A stretch of DNA of 64,000 bases from Vicugna pacos (taxonomy: Eukaryota > Chordata > Mammalia > Artiodactyla > Camelidae), in contig NC_132992.1 of assembly GCF_048564905.1 (NCBI RefSeq), positions 32,350,501 to 32,414,500 on the forward strand, in the 5' to 3' direction. Below are positions 11,935 to 23,571 of the stretch, in pieces. The translations under genes and the position numbers were made by a program. Each line of letters starts with the position of its first letter. Within the stretch, counting starts at the first letter, position 1. The notes below the pieces were generated by a model. It searched no databases, was not told the DNA's origin, and was given only the letters and a program-made list of their open reading frames with translations.

Positions 11935-13110
11935 TTTAATATAGTTCAAATTATAAAAACAATTCTATTATAATAAATGAAGCAATACAAAGATATATAA
12001 AGAAAAATTTAACCCTTACTCATCCCTCTCTCTCATCCTTATGAGATGAACAATTTTAATAACCTGGTGAGTGTCTTTCCCACTATTCTCCCTGCTTGTA
12101 TAAATGTAGGCAACACACAGCCATATATGTATATAATGGTTGGTTGTTTGATTTATGTGCTTATTGATTTGTTGGCTTGTTTTTATTGGTATATGTCTAT
12201 ACATGTACATGTAATAAATCTGTTTCATTTTTCACTTAGTATAATCATAGGCACCCCTACAGATCACTAGACATTATTCTAGCTTATTTATTTTAACTTA
12301 TATCTCATCGTCCACAGTGTAGAGGTACCATAATCTATTCAAGGATTTCTTTATTGATAGATCTTCAGTTTTGTCAGTATAGAACTACTGCTGTGATAAA
12401 TAATTATATCTATATTTGCACAGTTTATCTTTGGGATGGATTTCTAAAAATTAGATTATCGGATCAAAGGCTATCTCTTATTTTTATTTTTAACTGACAT
12501 CTTGGATTATCTTCAAATAAAGTTGTAACATTTCACACTTCCACCAGCAGTCTATGTGAATTTCTTTCCTCCTTTATTGTCATTAGTTTGGAATAATATA
12601 AATTGTTTTGATTTTGCAAATATGACAAGCCAAAAATTAAAACCGTTGTTGCTCTTAATTTGCATTTCCCTGGCTCCTAGTAAGATCAAAAGTTGATGAC
12701 AATTGGATTGTCTTCCCTGTGAATTGCCTTTTGTATCTGTCCACTTTTCCTTTAGGTTATTTATTTCTCATTAATGAAATGTATGCTAGGGATGTCAAAA
12801 TTTTCTGTCATTTCCTCACTCTGCTGTTTGTTTTCTGGCTTTTTTTTATATAGTATGTAGCATAGTATCTTTTGCCTTTGAATATACTTTAAATTTATAT
12901 AGTCTAATATGGCTGTCCTCTTTATAGCTTCTGGATTTCCACCTTACTTAAGGATATCTTCCATAATCCAAATATCTGCAAACATTCTTAGATTTATAAC
13001 CAATAGTTGTATCATTCTGTTTTTTACAATAAAATATTTCAACCATCTCTAAATTGTTTTTATATATGCAATCTCTTTTCCACTATTGCAATGTCTTTGT
13101 CATACTTTAT
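11935..13110 (-). mobile_element. Old L1 3' region, antisense
   Basis: The long T-rich stretch follows the order of an L1 3' end in reverse: ttcacttagtataat, ggatcaaaggctat, cacttccaccagcag, aatttgcatttccctggc, gtgaattgccttttgt. It is an ancient, diverged fragment. Confidence 0.55.
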
Positions 13111-14785
13111 GTTCCTGTGTATGTATGTGTAGCCAAACAATATAAGTCTTTATTAAAAACTTGCCCTGCTTCCAAACATTAGAGAATAGTGTAAGAATCA
13201 CTGCAGAACTGGGTGCTGGTGAGAGGAGTCACTAAACGCTCCAGTTCCCACTTGAAAGAAGTTCTTGGCAATTCCACTGGGATGAGAGAGGCAAAAGCTG
13301 CTTGACTGACATAACAAAAGAGATATTGGAATGGGGACTGGGAGCATCAGGAGGTGACTTTGGGAAAAATGCAGGCCTTGAGCAGGAAGAAAGAGGTTTA
13401 ACTTATCCCATCCAACGCCTTCCTCTATAACTGGGGGTAACTAGTCCAGCCTGCCCCACTCCACTTAAGCTGAAGTTGGGCTATAGTTACGTGTCTGGAA
13501 GATAATAAGTTCTCAGCTTCTGAACTGGCAGAGGAGATCAGGTTCCTGTGGCAAAAAGATAAAATGCAGGAGAAAGAAAGCAGAGCTAGAAGATAGTGTG
13601 CTCTAGCCTACATTCCCATCTTTTACTGAAGCAAGTTCCCATAATTTCCTGTGAGTTTAATGAATCTGTCTAGGTTCTGAACCAACTTGCCTGAATCTAC
13701 CCCACCCCAAAGAGCTGCCGCGTGGTAGGGAGAACGCAGCTGCTGGAGGCTGTGCTCTTGGTCCAAGTGTGAGCTTGGTCAAGCGGAAGAGTTTGTGCCA
13801 GAGGCTGATCACTCTTTCCAGGATACCGCAGACGGAGAGCTCTGTTGTCCCTGAAGAAACCACTAACACACCGTCATGAGAAGCCAAGTATTTGGTTATC
13901 TGCCACTGAGATAGAATCCGTGACCAGGCAGAGATAAGAGCAGAGATCATAACCAACAGAAAGAGGCAGGAACCTCTCCTGCACAATATGGGGCGTTCAC
14001 ATGGAGGAAGAGCAGTCTGAGCAACCAAGGAGGCAAGGCTACTCAGCCAAGGAAAGGATGAAAGGAGAGTGCTTTATTCTCGCCCACCTCTCTGCCTGTC
14101 TTCTAAGGGGTGAGAGGGAAGAAGTGTGAAAAAAAACAGCACAGCCCGCCTGTCAGAAGACACTGGAGCCCTCCTGCTGGGTAGAGGTGGATGGCAGAGT
14201 TTTCACTCTAAAATGGTAATTAAGATTTAAAATGAAATCATGAATTGTTAAAATAAAACTGCTTTAATAATTGAAAGAAAAAGAAAAGACAACCTATTTC
14301 CCAATGGAAAAGAGAGGTGTGATAAAGCAGAGTATTAGCAAATATTGAGAAAAATTAAAGCCATTTCATGTTCATACCCCATGACTGAAAACCAGTAACA
14401 TTTGGTTTCCTTCTGGATTTTGCCATGTTTCATTTACTGGCTTACTGCCTATATTGTACTGTTTTGTCTGGAGTAAGTTTTTGTGTCATAAAACAGGAAA
14501 TTCAATCTTAATATTCTTTTTCAAAATACAGCTGACAATTCCAAGATATTCTCGCTTATTCAGTATGTTTCAAACCAATAGAATTCTGGCTGGAATTACA
14601 TTGGAAACTGACATTTTAGGACATAATGGCTTCCTACCTAAGAATATTATATGTCTGTTTATTTATTCAGGTCCTGTTTTAGTCCTTTAAAAGTAAATTT
14701 TGCTTGCTTGTTTCCAGAAAAGTTGGAGACAATGAAATGAATCATTGAACAAATGGAAAGCTTTGTTTATTTTCTCTCTGAATAG
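13111..14785. other. Intergenic DNA without a recognised gene
   Basis: The region includes a somewhat GC-richer part (about 13650-14170). There, a 123-codon minus-strand frame and an AATAAA-like signal in the same orientation hint at an unidentified old repeat. I could not name it. Confidence 0.4.
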
Positions 14786-15011
14786 GGAAGAGAGCAAACA
14801 GAAAATGGAGCAGAGTCCCCAGTCCACAAGTGCCAGGAGGGGGAGGCTTCTAGCTTTAACAGCAGTTACACAAGACTGTAGGTTTTTACACTTCAGACAC
14901 AAGGCTAGGGAAGACCTTGACCTTGTAGTTTCCATTGTTTCAGAGATCAAGCAGAAAGCAAGAGTGAGAGCCGCCACCACAAGGAAGACTATGTCTCTGC
15001 GCAGGTCATAG
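14786..15011 (+). pseudogene. Decayed TRAV pseudogene
   Basis: After a polypyrimidine tract and a GAATAG acceptor the sequence reads KMEQSPQSTS, a typical V-alpha framework-1 start. A frame change then gives QEGEASSFNSSYT, where the 1st-Cys codon has become Ser. Several in-frame stops follow. A framework-3-like stretch (SEIKQKARVRAATT) recalls the TRAV22 and TRAV41 clade. No 2nd-Cys motif and no clear leader exon are visible. Downstream there is only a weak RSS-like pair: CATAGGG at 15007 and ATGCAACCC at 15035, with the wrong spacing. The segment is clearly non-functional and more decayed than the pseudogenes at 11.3 and 23 kb. Confidence 0.6.
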
Positions 15012-17735
15012 GGGACCCTTCACCCTCAGTCTGTATGCAACCCCGCAAGAAAGACTGCTCACTTCTGCTTTTAATCAGCACAAAACATTTCTCAGAATTC
15101 ATATCTGAGGCTTTTCTGTTTCCTCCTCTCTACACATTTTGTTAGGCAATATAAAAATATTTTAGGCACGATGCTTATACACAAAGAGCTTACTATGTAA
15201 CAGCCGTGGGAATATCGCTCTTACTAGATTTAAGCTTCATGAAAATATCAATGTTTTTCTTACCAATAAGCACTCACTGAGTGATGGTTGAATGAATGAA
15301 TGACTGGTGCTATTTACACCCATGTATAGAGGCAAATTTATAGCCAATGGTTAGAATTTTTGTGGAAACAAATTTAAGCTCCATATAAGAAAAAAATGAA
15401 CAATTAGAGGTTTTCCGAAACAAAACAGACTGCTCTGAGGTGTAATATATTCCTTATTACAGGAAATATTCAAAAAACAAGTGGGATATCCATTTTCCAG
15501 TAATTTGCAGAAAGGATTACAAAATAATATGATTTTGTGCCAAACCAAGAACTTTAAGTTTTAAATGAGGGAAGATACCATACAAGAACTGACCAACCAA
15601 AGTGCTTGTAAAATTCACCACAGATTGAAAAAAAAAATCACTTCCAGATTCATGGAAATTGGATTTTGAATTTTTACTTGAAGCACGTGTAGAATTTAAA
15701 TGAGGGTAAGAGTAAAAGCACACATTTTAGGCAGGATAAACTTATTAAGGGCAAAGATCAAGAAAATAAGCAAGAAGACTTTGGGAAATTAAAAAATTTT
15801 AATATTACTTAAAGGGACAATTTTTATTGGATGGCATTGTGAGAAAATATGAAAAGTTAGCTTGAAGCAATGGTTAGTCCAAGAGGGCCACATACAGCCC
15901 AGAACTGGGTTTCTTTCCAGACAAAGAAAAAAAAAATGTCATGAGATTATTTGTCTTATTATAAGCAATATTTTTTTAAAAATCTTGAAATTGTTTTTTT
16001 AGAATGAACTATTAATCTAAATTTAAACTGCTAACATCAAAAATTTACTTTTACAAACATATTTTTAAATGCATGGAAAAGCTAGGTTTTCATAATAATT
16101 GATTCAATGAACAAATAAATGTCCTTTTCCCTGAGCATTCTACCATCAACTAACACCCATACTGCAGGAGAGGAAAAATCCAGACACTTTCCCAGTGCCC
16201 TGCAGTTTCACGATCACTTTCCAGCATGAGTTTTGTTTGGGTGTAGGGGGGAAACGAACATCTTCTCTGTACTCATTAACCTCATAGAGGACAGACTTTT
16301 ACATCTAACAGTACAGACCAGACAAATAAAACGTAGCTACATTCTGCTTTGCTTTGCAATCTGTTCTCTTCCTTGTCTGACTGCAAAAACCCTTGCACAA
16401 TTGTCACTGAAAATAACACCTGCTCTCCTGTGAGATTTTTACCCTCCTCAGAACTTGTGCTGATGTGGGTTAGATGTGCTCCCAACTACTTCCCTGCCCT
16501 TCAGAGTACTGAGTTGCCATAGGAATAAACTAAGCAGACAGTCCTTCGACATTAGGGCTGATTTCTAATTTACCCCTGCTGTGTCTTTTATCATCGCAAA
16601 CATGTTTGGTGTTTAATTTGGTTCACTCTTAAAAAAACATGGTTTGGTGTACCTAAAAAAGAATGTTTCTTCAGGCAGCAATATATTAAATTTTTAGGGG
16701 CCTTGTAGCTCCATTTTTCTATTAAATGGTGCAGGTTTTGAGCCTCAAGTAAGTATATAAAAAGTAGACACTTACACTGTAGTAAAACTAAAATGGTTAT
16801 TCCACCTTTGGGTGATTTAGTTTTATTTCCACATCATTCAGAAAGAGAAAGGCACTGTTCAAAGTAGAAAAGTGAGGAGGAGAAATCTATTTTATTGCAT
16901 AAAAGACTTTCTGTAGCACCCAGTGATGGATGAAGTGAGAGATGTGGAAACTTCCAGTCAACGTTTGTATCTTTTTCTTTCATCAAATATCTACTGTCCA
17001 TCCTAGAAGGGCAACCAATAGATTTAGAATTATCTCACTCACCACTGTTTCTGTCAAGAAAAAGTTTTCTTGTTCTAGAATGTTGAGTGATGCCATGTAC
17101 TCATTTGGGGTCTTGAATGGTGGAAGAGACCGAGAATGATTTAAGAAAAAAAGAGGAGAAACAGGAATGGACCAAGGGCAGAGAAGAGCTGTCTGAAACA
17201 GAAGTCAATACTTCTTTTCATCTATCATTAAAATTGAAAATTGGCACAGTTTTTGGAATAGGTTCACAGCATCTCAAAATTATAAACCATTGTGGAAAAG
17301 AGCACAAAGATGCAAGCACTGAATACAACTGCTTTGCAGATAGATTCATTCAAGTGGACATCTATGGTTTTCTTGTTTTTTTCTGCACAGTAGAGCTACG
17401 ATGTTATTGTGAGTCGTGCAAGTTAATCACTGGACCAGTTTGGGGAACATCATTCACACCTTAGCCTAAGATATAGAGAAAGACAATGCAGAGATGTGAA
17501 GAAAGACAGATCTGAGAGCCTATTTGAGGACATAGATCCAGCTCTGCCTGGAGCTGCAAAAGTCAAAATATTCTCTCTTGGATTCAACCCAGCATAAGTT
17601 GAGATTCTGTCATTGACAACAACTAGGTTCATAATTAATACAGACAAAGGCGGGGGGAGCCTTTTGGTTTTACACTATATAATGAGCTGAATTTATGATG
17701 CATAGAAGTTATTATTTACTCAAAATAACAAGAGT
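15012..17735. other. Intergenic DNA without a recognised gene
   Basis: AT-rich sequence. The 115-codon frame at 17117-17464 has a lysine- and glutamate-rich start but no domain I recognise. No RSS or V exon was found. Confidence 0.45.
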
Positions 17736-17739
17736 TATG

Positions 17740-18230
17740 TAAATACAGATAATCACTGGTTTACCTTCATTATAATAAGTATGAATATAATTAATCCTAC
17801 ATATGTTTCATAAATTTCTGATTAGAAAATTTTGGAAAAATAACAAAAACATCCACAACTCTACCACATAGACAAGCACTCATTCTTTTTACTTATTTCT
17901 AACTTTTTCACAATTTTGCACATTGTTACATCTTATTATAGAAACAATTTTATGTCCTTTTAATTAGCAGACTCATTTTTGTCATTAAAAACACTTTGTA
18001 TTTATAGTTTGAATTATCTACTATTATATACCACAGATATACATTGGGCTTACACATAACATTGTAATTTTCTTTTTGGGGATATTTTGATTATTTATTT
18101 CCAACTTTTAATCATTTTAAATAGCGTTATGGTGTAGATCTATAAATATAAATTTGAATTTGAATTTCTCATCATTTTATTAGCACAGCATCCTAGAACT
18201 GGAATTAGTGGTTCAATGGGTGAAAAACAG
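17740..18230 (-). mobile_element. Old L1 3' fragment, antisense
   Basis: T-rich sequence with the reverse-strand L1 3' pattern (ggaattagtggttcaatggg near the end). It is diverged and joins an L2 piece at about 18250. Confidence 0.4.
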
Positions 18231-18289
18231 TTTATAGTATTTTTGCTTCTTGGCTCTTCTTAATAACAAAAATCCTTTAAAAAGTATTC

Positions 18290-19400
18290 TAAATGTCTTA
18301 TCCTACTCGTTGACCCCTTTCTTACTTGAACCCACTACCATCAGATTTCATCCCTACCATTCCACTGGAATCACCCTTGCTAAGGTCACCAATGAGTTTC
18401 ATCTCAACAAATCCAGTGTTGCATTACTGTTCCTTATCTTACTGTGTGTCTCCGAAGAATGTGGCATTATGGCTACTCCTGGAAACACCATTTCGCCTGA
18501 ATTCCGGGACTCCACAGTCTCCTTTTTGCCTTCTTCCTCGCAAACCACTGCTGCTCAGTCCTCTTTTCTAGGTCTCCCTCCTCTGGCTGGTGTCTACATG
18601 TTGTGTTGTCTCAGAACTCAGTCCTCAAACTGAGGACTCTCTTCAAATGATCTTGAAGGGGTTCAGGACATGCCACCCCCAAATATGCCACTTTGGTATA
18701 TTGGTTATGTTGAGCTGAAGGAACTTAAAAACGGTAGATGCAAGAAGGGGAACTTAAAATTAGTAGGTGCTCTGACCCCTCCCCCTCTTTTTCTTCCTGA
18801 AAGCAGAGGTTGAAACTCCCACGTAAAAGATGCCCTTCTTACATCGAAGGAAACACTCTTTTCACCAGAGATGGGAGTTGAGGCTGAAAGAACGCTGTGC
18901 AAACAGACTTTGTTAAAGCAACTCTTGTCTTCCTTTATTCTACCTATATATTTCAGTTACTTTTCCACAATTGTCGCTCTTTATTCAACCTACTATATAA
19001 GCACTTAGGCCTAGCCACTTTGGGTCTTCATTTTTCTATGAGAGCCCTGATGTATGTGTAAAAACCATTAGGTAAAATCTGTATGCTTTTCTCCCGTTGA
19101 TCTATTTTATGTCAACTTACTTCTCAGGTCGGCTGAAGAGCCTGAGGGAAGAGGCAAAGCTCCACCTCCCCTACGATCTCATCTAGGACTCTGGCTTTAA
19201 TTACCATTTATACACTGATGACACACAAATTTCCATTTCCACCTCAACCCTCTTTCCTAAAAGCCAGGCTCAAACATACTATAATCTATATAACATCTAC
19301 ACTGGATATCTAATCGGCATTTACTATTTAACATATCCAGAATATAATGGCAGATTCCTCACTCTTTTCCATCTCAAAAAAATGGCAATATAATTCACCC
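18290..19400 (+). mobile_element. L2 LINE ORF2 fragments, split by an LTR
   Basis: The part at 18340-18600 follows the L2 reverse-transcriptase region (accattccactggaatcacc, aaggtcaccaatgag, ttccgggactccac). The part at about 19190-19400 holds tatacactgatgacacacaa, the degenerate YADDTQ catalytic-core region. Between them lies an LTR-like insert. The copy is strongly diverged. Confidence 0.45.
18650..19180 (+). mobile_element. Fossil LTR, probably ERVL type
   Basis: The stretch begins gttcaggacatgccaccccc and ends with a region resembling ERVL LTR 3' ends (ttctcaggtcggctgaagag). It sits between two parts of one L2 copy. It is a solo LTR, old and broken. The family is tentative. Confidence 0.45.
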
Positions 19401-19599
19401 TCCTAGAGCCCAAAATGGTGGCAGTCTTGTTCAGCTCTTCTCTTTTTCCCATACCCCATATTGTCAAACAAACAAACTGCAAGAAGATTTATTTTTTGTC
19501 AGAAAAAATCTGACTTTGTTTTTCAGTTCAAATAATGATGTTATGTGATGGGTTTCAGGGACAATCAATTCATTTCTGAATTCTAATTCTAAGATGATA

Positions 19600-19636
19600 G
19601 CTAGCTAGCTAGCTAGCTAGATAGATAGATAGATAG
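19600..19636. repeat. (TAGC)n(TAGA)n microsatellite
   Basis: Tandem TAGC units run into TAGA units. Confidence 0.85.
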
Positions 19637-20562
19637 GTAGAAAGGGGCAAGGAATCTTGTCCTGAGGTTGTAACCTAGTTGAAATACATCCCTATCTGGC
19701 AATATTTCTTGCTTAGGTGCTAAGAACTCTCCCTCAGAACCCAGGAGCCAGTGAATTGCCTCCTTGTTTGGAACCTTGGAGATTTTAGCACTCTGTGGCA
19801 ATGCACCACAGCAAGATTCAGGGTGGTTGAGTTTTGGGGGTTTTTGGTGTTTTTTTTTTTTTAAAGGAAAAGCAAGGGTGGGAAGTGAAATGGGAAAGAA
19901 TAACATGACACCTGATCTTAAGCATATTCTAGAGCAGTTTTAGGGAAAAAAATTCTAACCTATATGTATCCTATATAATTGGACTCCATTAGAATTATCT
20001 ATACCTGCATAACCCTTGGCAAGTCTTCATATAACTCCGAACAGGAGTACAGGACTCCCAGCTGGAAGACTGCTGGTCTAAAAGGGGACACCCTCACTAT
20101 CACATATGTCACAGCATACTTCCTGACAACTCATTCCTCCCCCCTGATCTGAGATACTGTCTTTATCATATACTAAATTTCCATATAGAATTAAGCCTAA
20201 TTATTGATTCACTATTCCATCTAATTGACCTGTCTGCCTAGTCTTATTTGACGCCTAAGAATATTCTTTCCTTTCTCTTTCTTTTTACTTTACTTGCAAT
20301 AGAAAAATGTGCTCTTTTCTTCCACATTTCTTTTAACTGTAGCTTGTTTTTACCTCTGAATCATATAAAAACTATTTTTAAATTGTTTATATAATCCATC
20401 TTTTGGTGCTGGTTTTTCTTCTCTTTTAGGTTTTCTGATCTATGATTATTTCACCTGCAAATACGCAGAGGATATTTTACCTCTGTCTTTCTAATTCTTA
20501 TGCTTCTAACTGTTTTTTTTCTCTTGGCTGACTGCATTATCCAGGAGCTCCAACACAATGGT

Positions 20563-21080
20563 TTTTTTTTTTTAATTTTTATTGAAGTACAGTCAGTTTA
20601 CAACACTGTGTCAATTTCTGGTGTGCAGCACAATACTTCCGTCATATAGAACATACATATATTTGTTTTTATATTCTTTTTCACCATAGGTTACTACAAG
20701 ATATTGAATATAGTTCCCTGTGCTGTACAGAAGAAACTTGTTGTTTATCTATTTTATATATAGTAGTTAGTATCTGCAGATCTCGAACTCCCAGTTTATC
20801 CCTTCCCATCTCCCTTCCCCTCTACAACAATGTGAAATAGCGGTAAAATAAAGGTCGTGGACGTCTCTGTTTTTCTCCTAACTTTAATAAGAAAGCGTCT
20901 AGCCTTTTCCCAGAAGTAAGTACTTGTTTCAGGCTGTGGCATAGGCATTTTTTTATAGTAAGGAATTAGTTGTTAATTCCTTTTTTAAAGAGTTTTGATC
21001 ATGAATGTGTATTGTACATTGTCACATGCCTTTTCTGCATCAATGGACATGATCGTATGATTTTTCTTCTCAGCCCTTAT
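20563..21080 (-). mobile_element. L1 fragments, 3' end plus ORF2 piece, antisense
   Basis: The stretch at 20563-20830 is a relatively young L1 3' end with its poly(A) as a T-run. The stretch at about 20985-21080 translates on the minus strand to MSIDAEKACDNVQYTFMIKTL-like reverse-transcriptase sequence, where L1 has SIDAEKAFD. The interval between them is shortened, so the copy carries an internal deletion or is two insertions. Confidence 0.7.
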
Positions 21081-23010
21081 GCCAGTTCTTAAGCTACTCA
21101 TTCTCAGTTGCAAAAGCCTCGCTCCTACACTTCGTGTTTCTTGCAGCAAATGCGGACGCCTATCGTGCACTGCCCCCTAGAGTTAGCTAACTTCAGAGAT
21201 GTTTTTCTAGTCTCCCCAGCTGTGTAACAGCAGTTCCTATTTTGCACATTTTATTAAACATCTCCACAGGGTTAAGCTGAATGAACTTGAGGTAGCAGAC
21301 ACTCAACATGTAGTGCCGACAGCCGCTAGCCCTGCCCATCACTGCTGTGGAAAATCGTGAGTGGCTTTTAACTAAATACGCTGCTGCTGGTTCTGACCTG
21401 GAACGCTGAAATCACCATACCTGAGGCCAGAGAGAGATCATTCCGTGCAAATGTAAAACTGTCATGTAAATATTAGTTCTTCCCGACAACTATAAGAACT
21501 CCTTCTATTCTTCCTAAAATCCCCTTCCTCGGGAATAGTCGCTGTAAGTAGTAAATACTCTCATCAGTAGAAAAAGAATTGATATGATTTGGCAATGTCC
21601 TGATTCAGAAAAAGAAGGATCGTGTTCCCAGGAAAGTGCATCCATTTACAAATAGCCAGACTTCCCACCGACCACCCCAAGTCTGCTGTTTTCTCCTCAG
21701 GCAGAAATGAGAGGGCTGGGGAGGGGAGCGCTCACGGCACCTCAGACCCTCCATCTCGAAGAGGGAGCTGACTCCCCTCTGAGGTACAATGACACTGTGC
21801 TTTAGGAAATGCTAGAAGCAGCAGTCTCCCCAGTTCACAAAATTTCACACATGAGGAAGAATAGCACATATACACACTAATATCCACAGGTAACATCAAA
21901 GAAGATCACAACTCTTGACTCATCACAGACTCTCAGCCACTCACCTCTGGACCACAAGAAGAAATGAAGGAAGGGAAGGCTGGGGCAGACTGCCAGGGCC
22001 AGGGCTTCAGGCAGGGAAAGCAGCTGAGAAAACGTGCTTAAGTGGTGGGCTCATGGAACCGGCAGGGTGAGGACTGATTGCAAAGACTAGGGGAAGGAAC
22101 GTTCCTCCTTTAACCTCTCCTCTTCTTCAGTCCCTAATCCTTGCTGTAACATGGAGATCACAGAACAGAGCTTCAGGTAACTAAGATGTAAAATATGAGA
22201 AATTACCGCAGCTTGCACAGGTGCCCAGATCTAAATTAACTAACACTTAGATTTTTGCAAAAGTCCTCGCATTTTCACAGTTAGCCAGGTACCAGGTTGC
22301 TCTCTCACATCTGAGAACGTATTTAAAGAAAGATATTATATTTCCCTCTTTTGTATTTTTAGAGAGAATTTGGAAAAGGTCTCTTTTAACTAATTTAAAA
22401 TTGTTCGGAGTGAGAGATATAACAGAGACATAGGAGACTCTAACCAAGTGAGAGAAAGAATCAAGTCTTTTCTCAAACTTTTATTTTCTCAGAACATAGT
22501 ACAGAGTCACACAATGACCCTGCTAGACTCCTTACAGGTGAGGAGACTGAGGAAGGGAGCTCCAGGTACTTAGAGCAGTAAGACAGTCATCATTGGAAAA
22601 CTATGATTTGTTTATTTTAAAGCTATGATTTTTTTCGATTTTTTTCTTTTTTTTCTTTTTTTTTTTTTTTCTCTTCACCTTTCTGTATGTTCTATCTTCC
22701 TTTAATTTAACATAAGGAATTACTTTGTATTAAGGGAAATGCGGGAGAAAAAGTTCAGACCACATGGGGGCAGTACGTCCATTGACAGAAGTGACTGGCT
22801 GGAAATTAGAACTGGGTGAATGGGGGCAGCAGCAAAGAGTACATTCAATGATGTGTTCGTGCCACGTGAGATTCTGATTGGCAGTGAAAACAGAAGGAAG
22901 ATCACCGGGGCTTCCAAAGTAAAAGAAGCAGAGGCTGGAACAGCAGACTAGGCCCACTGAACATGCTCGGTTTCAGGCTGAATCCTCGGAGACTCCAGGA
23001 AGCAGCAGGA
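21081..23010. other. Intergenic DNA upstream of the 23-kb pseudogene
   Basis: Mixed composition with a T-rich tract (22620-22672). A second CTCF-like core is present on the minus strand (CTAGGGGGCAGTGC, about 21167-21182). No gene was recognised. Confidence 0.45.
22757..22775 (+). promoter_or_regulatory. Candidate CTCF site upstream of the 23-kb TRAV pseudogene
   Basis: The string CCACATGGGGGCAGTAC resembles the CTCF core with one off-consensus base. It lies about 245 bp upstream of the pseudogene leader ATG. Confidence 0.4.
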
Positions 23011-23532
23011 ATGGAGCCCCACCGGCGAGCTTCCCTGATGCTCCTGTGTGTACAGCTTAGCTGTGAGTTAGCATGGAGGGCGGTGGAGGGAGAGGGCCAA
23101 GCAAGGGAAATGGGGCAATTCCGTAAGGAAATCCAGGGGGCTCCCAGGGACAGACTGGAGTTTATTCTAAGGAATGTAAAACAAATAAAGAAAATTCTTT
23201 ATTTAAAAAAACCAAACAGTTTCTTACGGATGAAAATCTTTTCACTCCTCCTGAACAGGGTCAAACACACAACCACAGAGGAACAGAAAGTCAAGGAAGA
23301 TGAGAGCTTCATATGAACTGCCGTTACAGAGACAGGGCTGTTGATTTCTTCCAGTGGTTTAGGCAGGATCCCAGGGAAGGTGTCCGCTCCCTGATACAAC
23401 TGTTTCCAAGTGAGAAAGAGGAGATGAGCGGAAGACTGACAGCCAGGTTTAACAAAAAAGACCAACACTTTTCCCTGCGCCGGAAGGCCTCCCAGCTCCA
23501 CGATGCAATGACGTTCTTGTGTGCAACAGGCA
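23011..23532 (+). pseudogene. TRAV pseudogene with leader exon, splice sites and RSS retained
   Basis: The leader exon is 23011-23062 (MEPHRRASLMLLCVQLS), ending in phase 1 before a GTGAGTTA donor. The V exon is 23259-23532, after a CTGAACAG acceptor. Framework 1 is altered. It reads QKVKEDESF in one frame and then meets a TGA. The domain resumes in another frame as MNCRYRD (1st-Cys), FFQWFRQDP (Trp), [16 protein letters not shown] and [10 protein letters not shown] (2nd-Cys). The later part resembles the TRAV12/13/23 clade, for example a FNK..Q.FSL framework 3. The lesion near 23300 is the main visible defect, so the copy is probably a young pseudogene. A functional allele elsewhere cannot be excluded from one sequence. 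Confidence 0.82.
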
Positions 23533-23571
23533 CCCAGTGCCGCTCAGACACCTGCGCCCAGCACCTAAGCC
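23533..23571 (+). promoter_or_regulatory. 23-RSS of the 23-kb TRAV pseudogene, altered heptamer
   Basis: The heptamer CCCAGTG (23533-23539), a 23-bp spacer and the nonamer ACCTAAGCC (23563-23571) are present. The second heptamer base is changed from A to C. Since CAC is critical for RAG cutting, recombination is likely poor. Confidence 0.7.

Noticed and set aside
15005-15043. RSS for the 14.8-kb relic
   Set aside because: CATAGGG and ATGCAACCC are weak matches and the spacing is 21 bp, so I do not list it as a signal.
17117-17464. 115-codon open frame with a charged N-terminus
   Set aside because: No known family, no splice or promoter context, surrounded by ordinary intergenic DNA.
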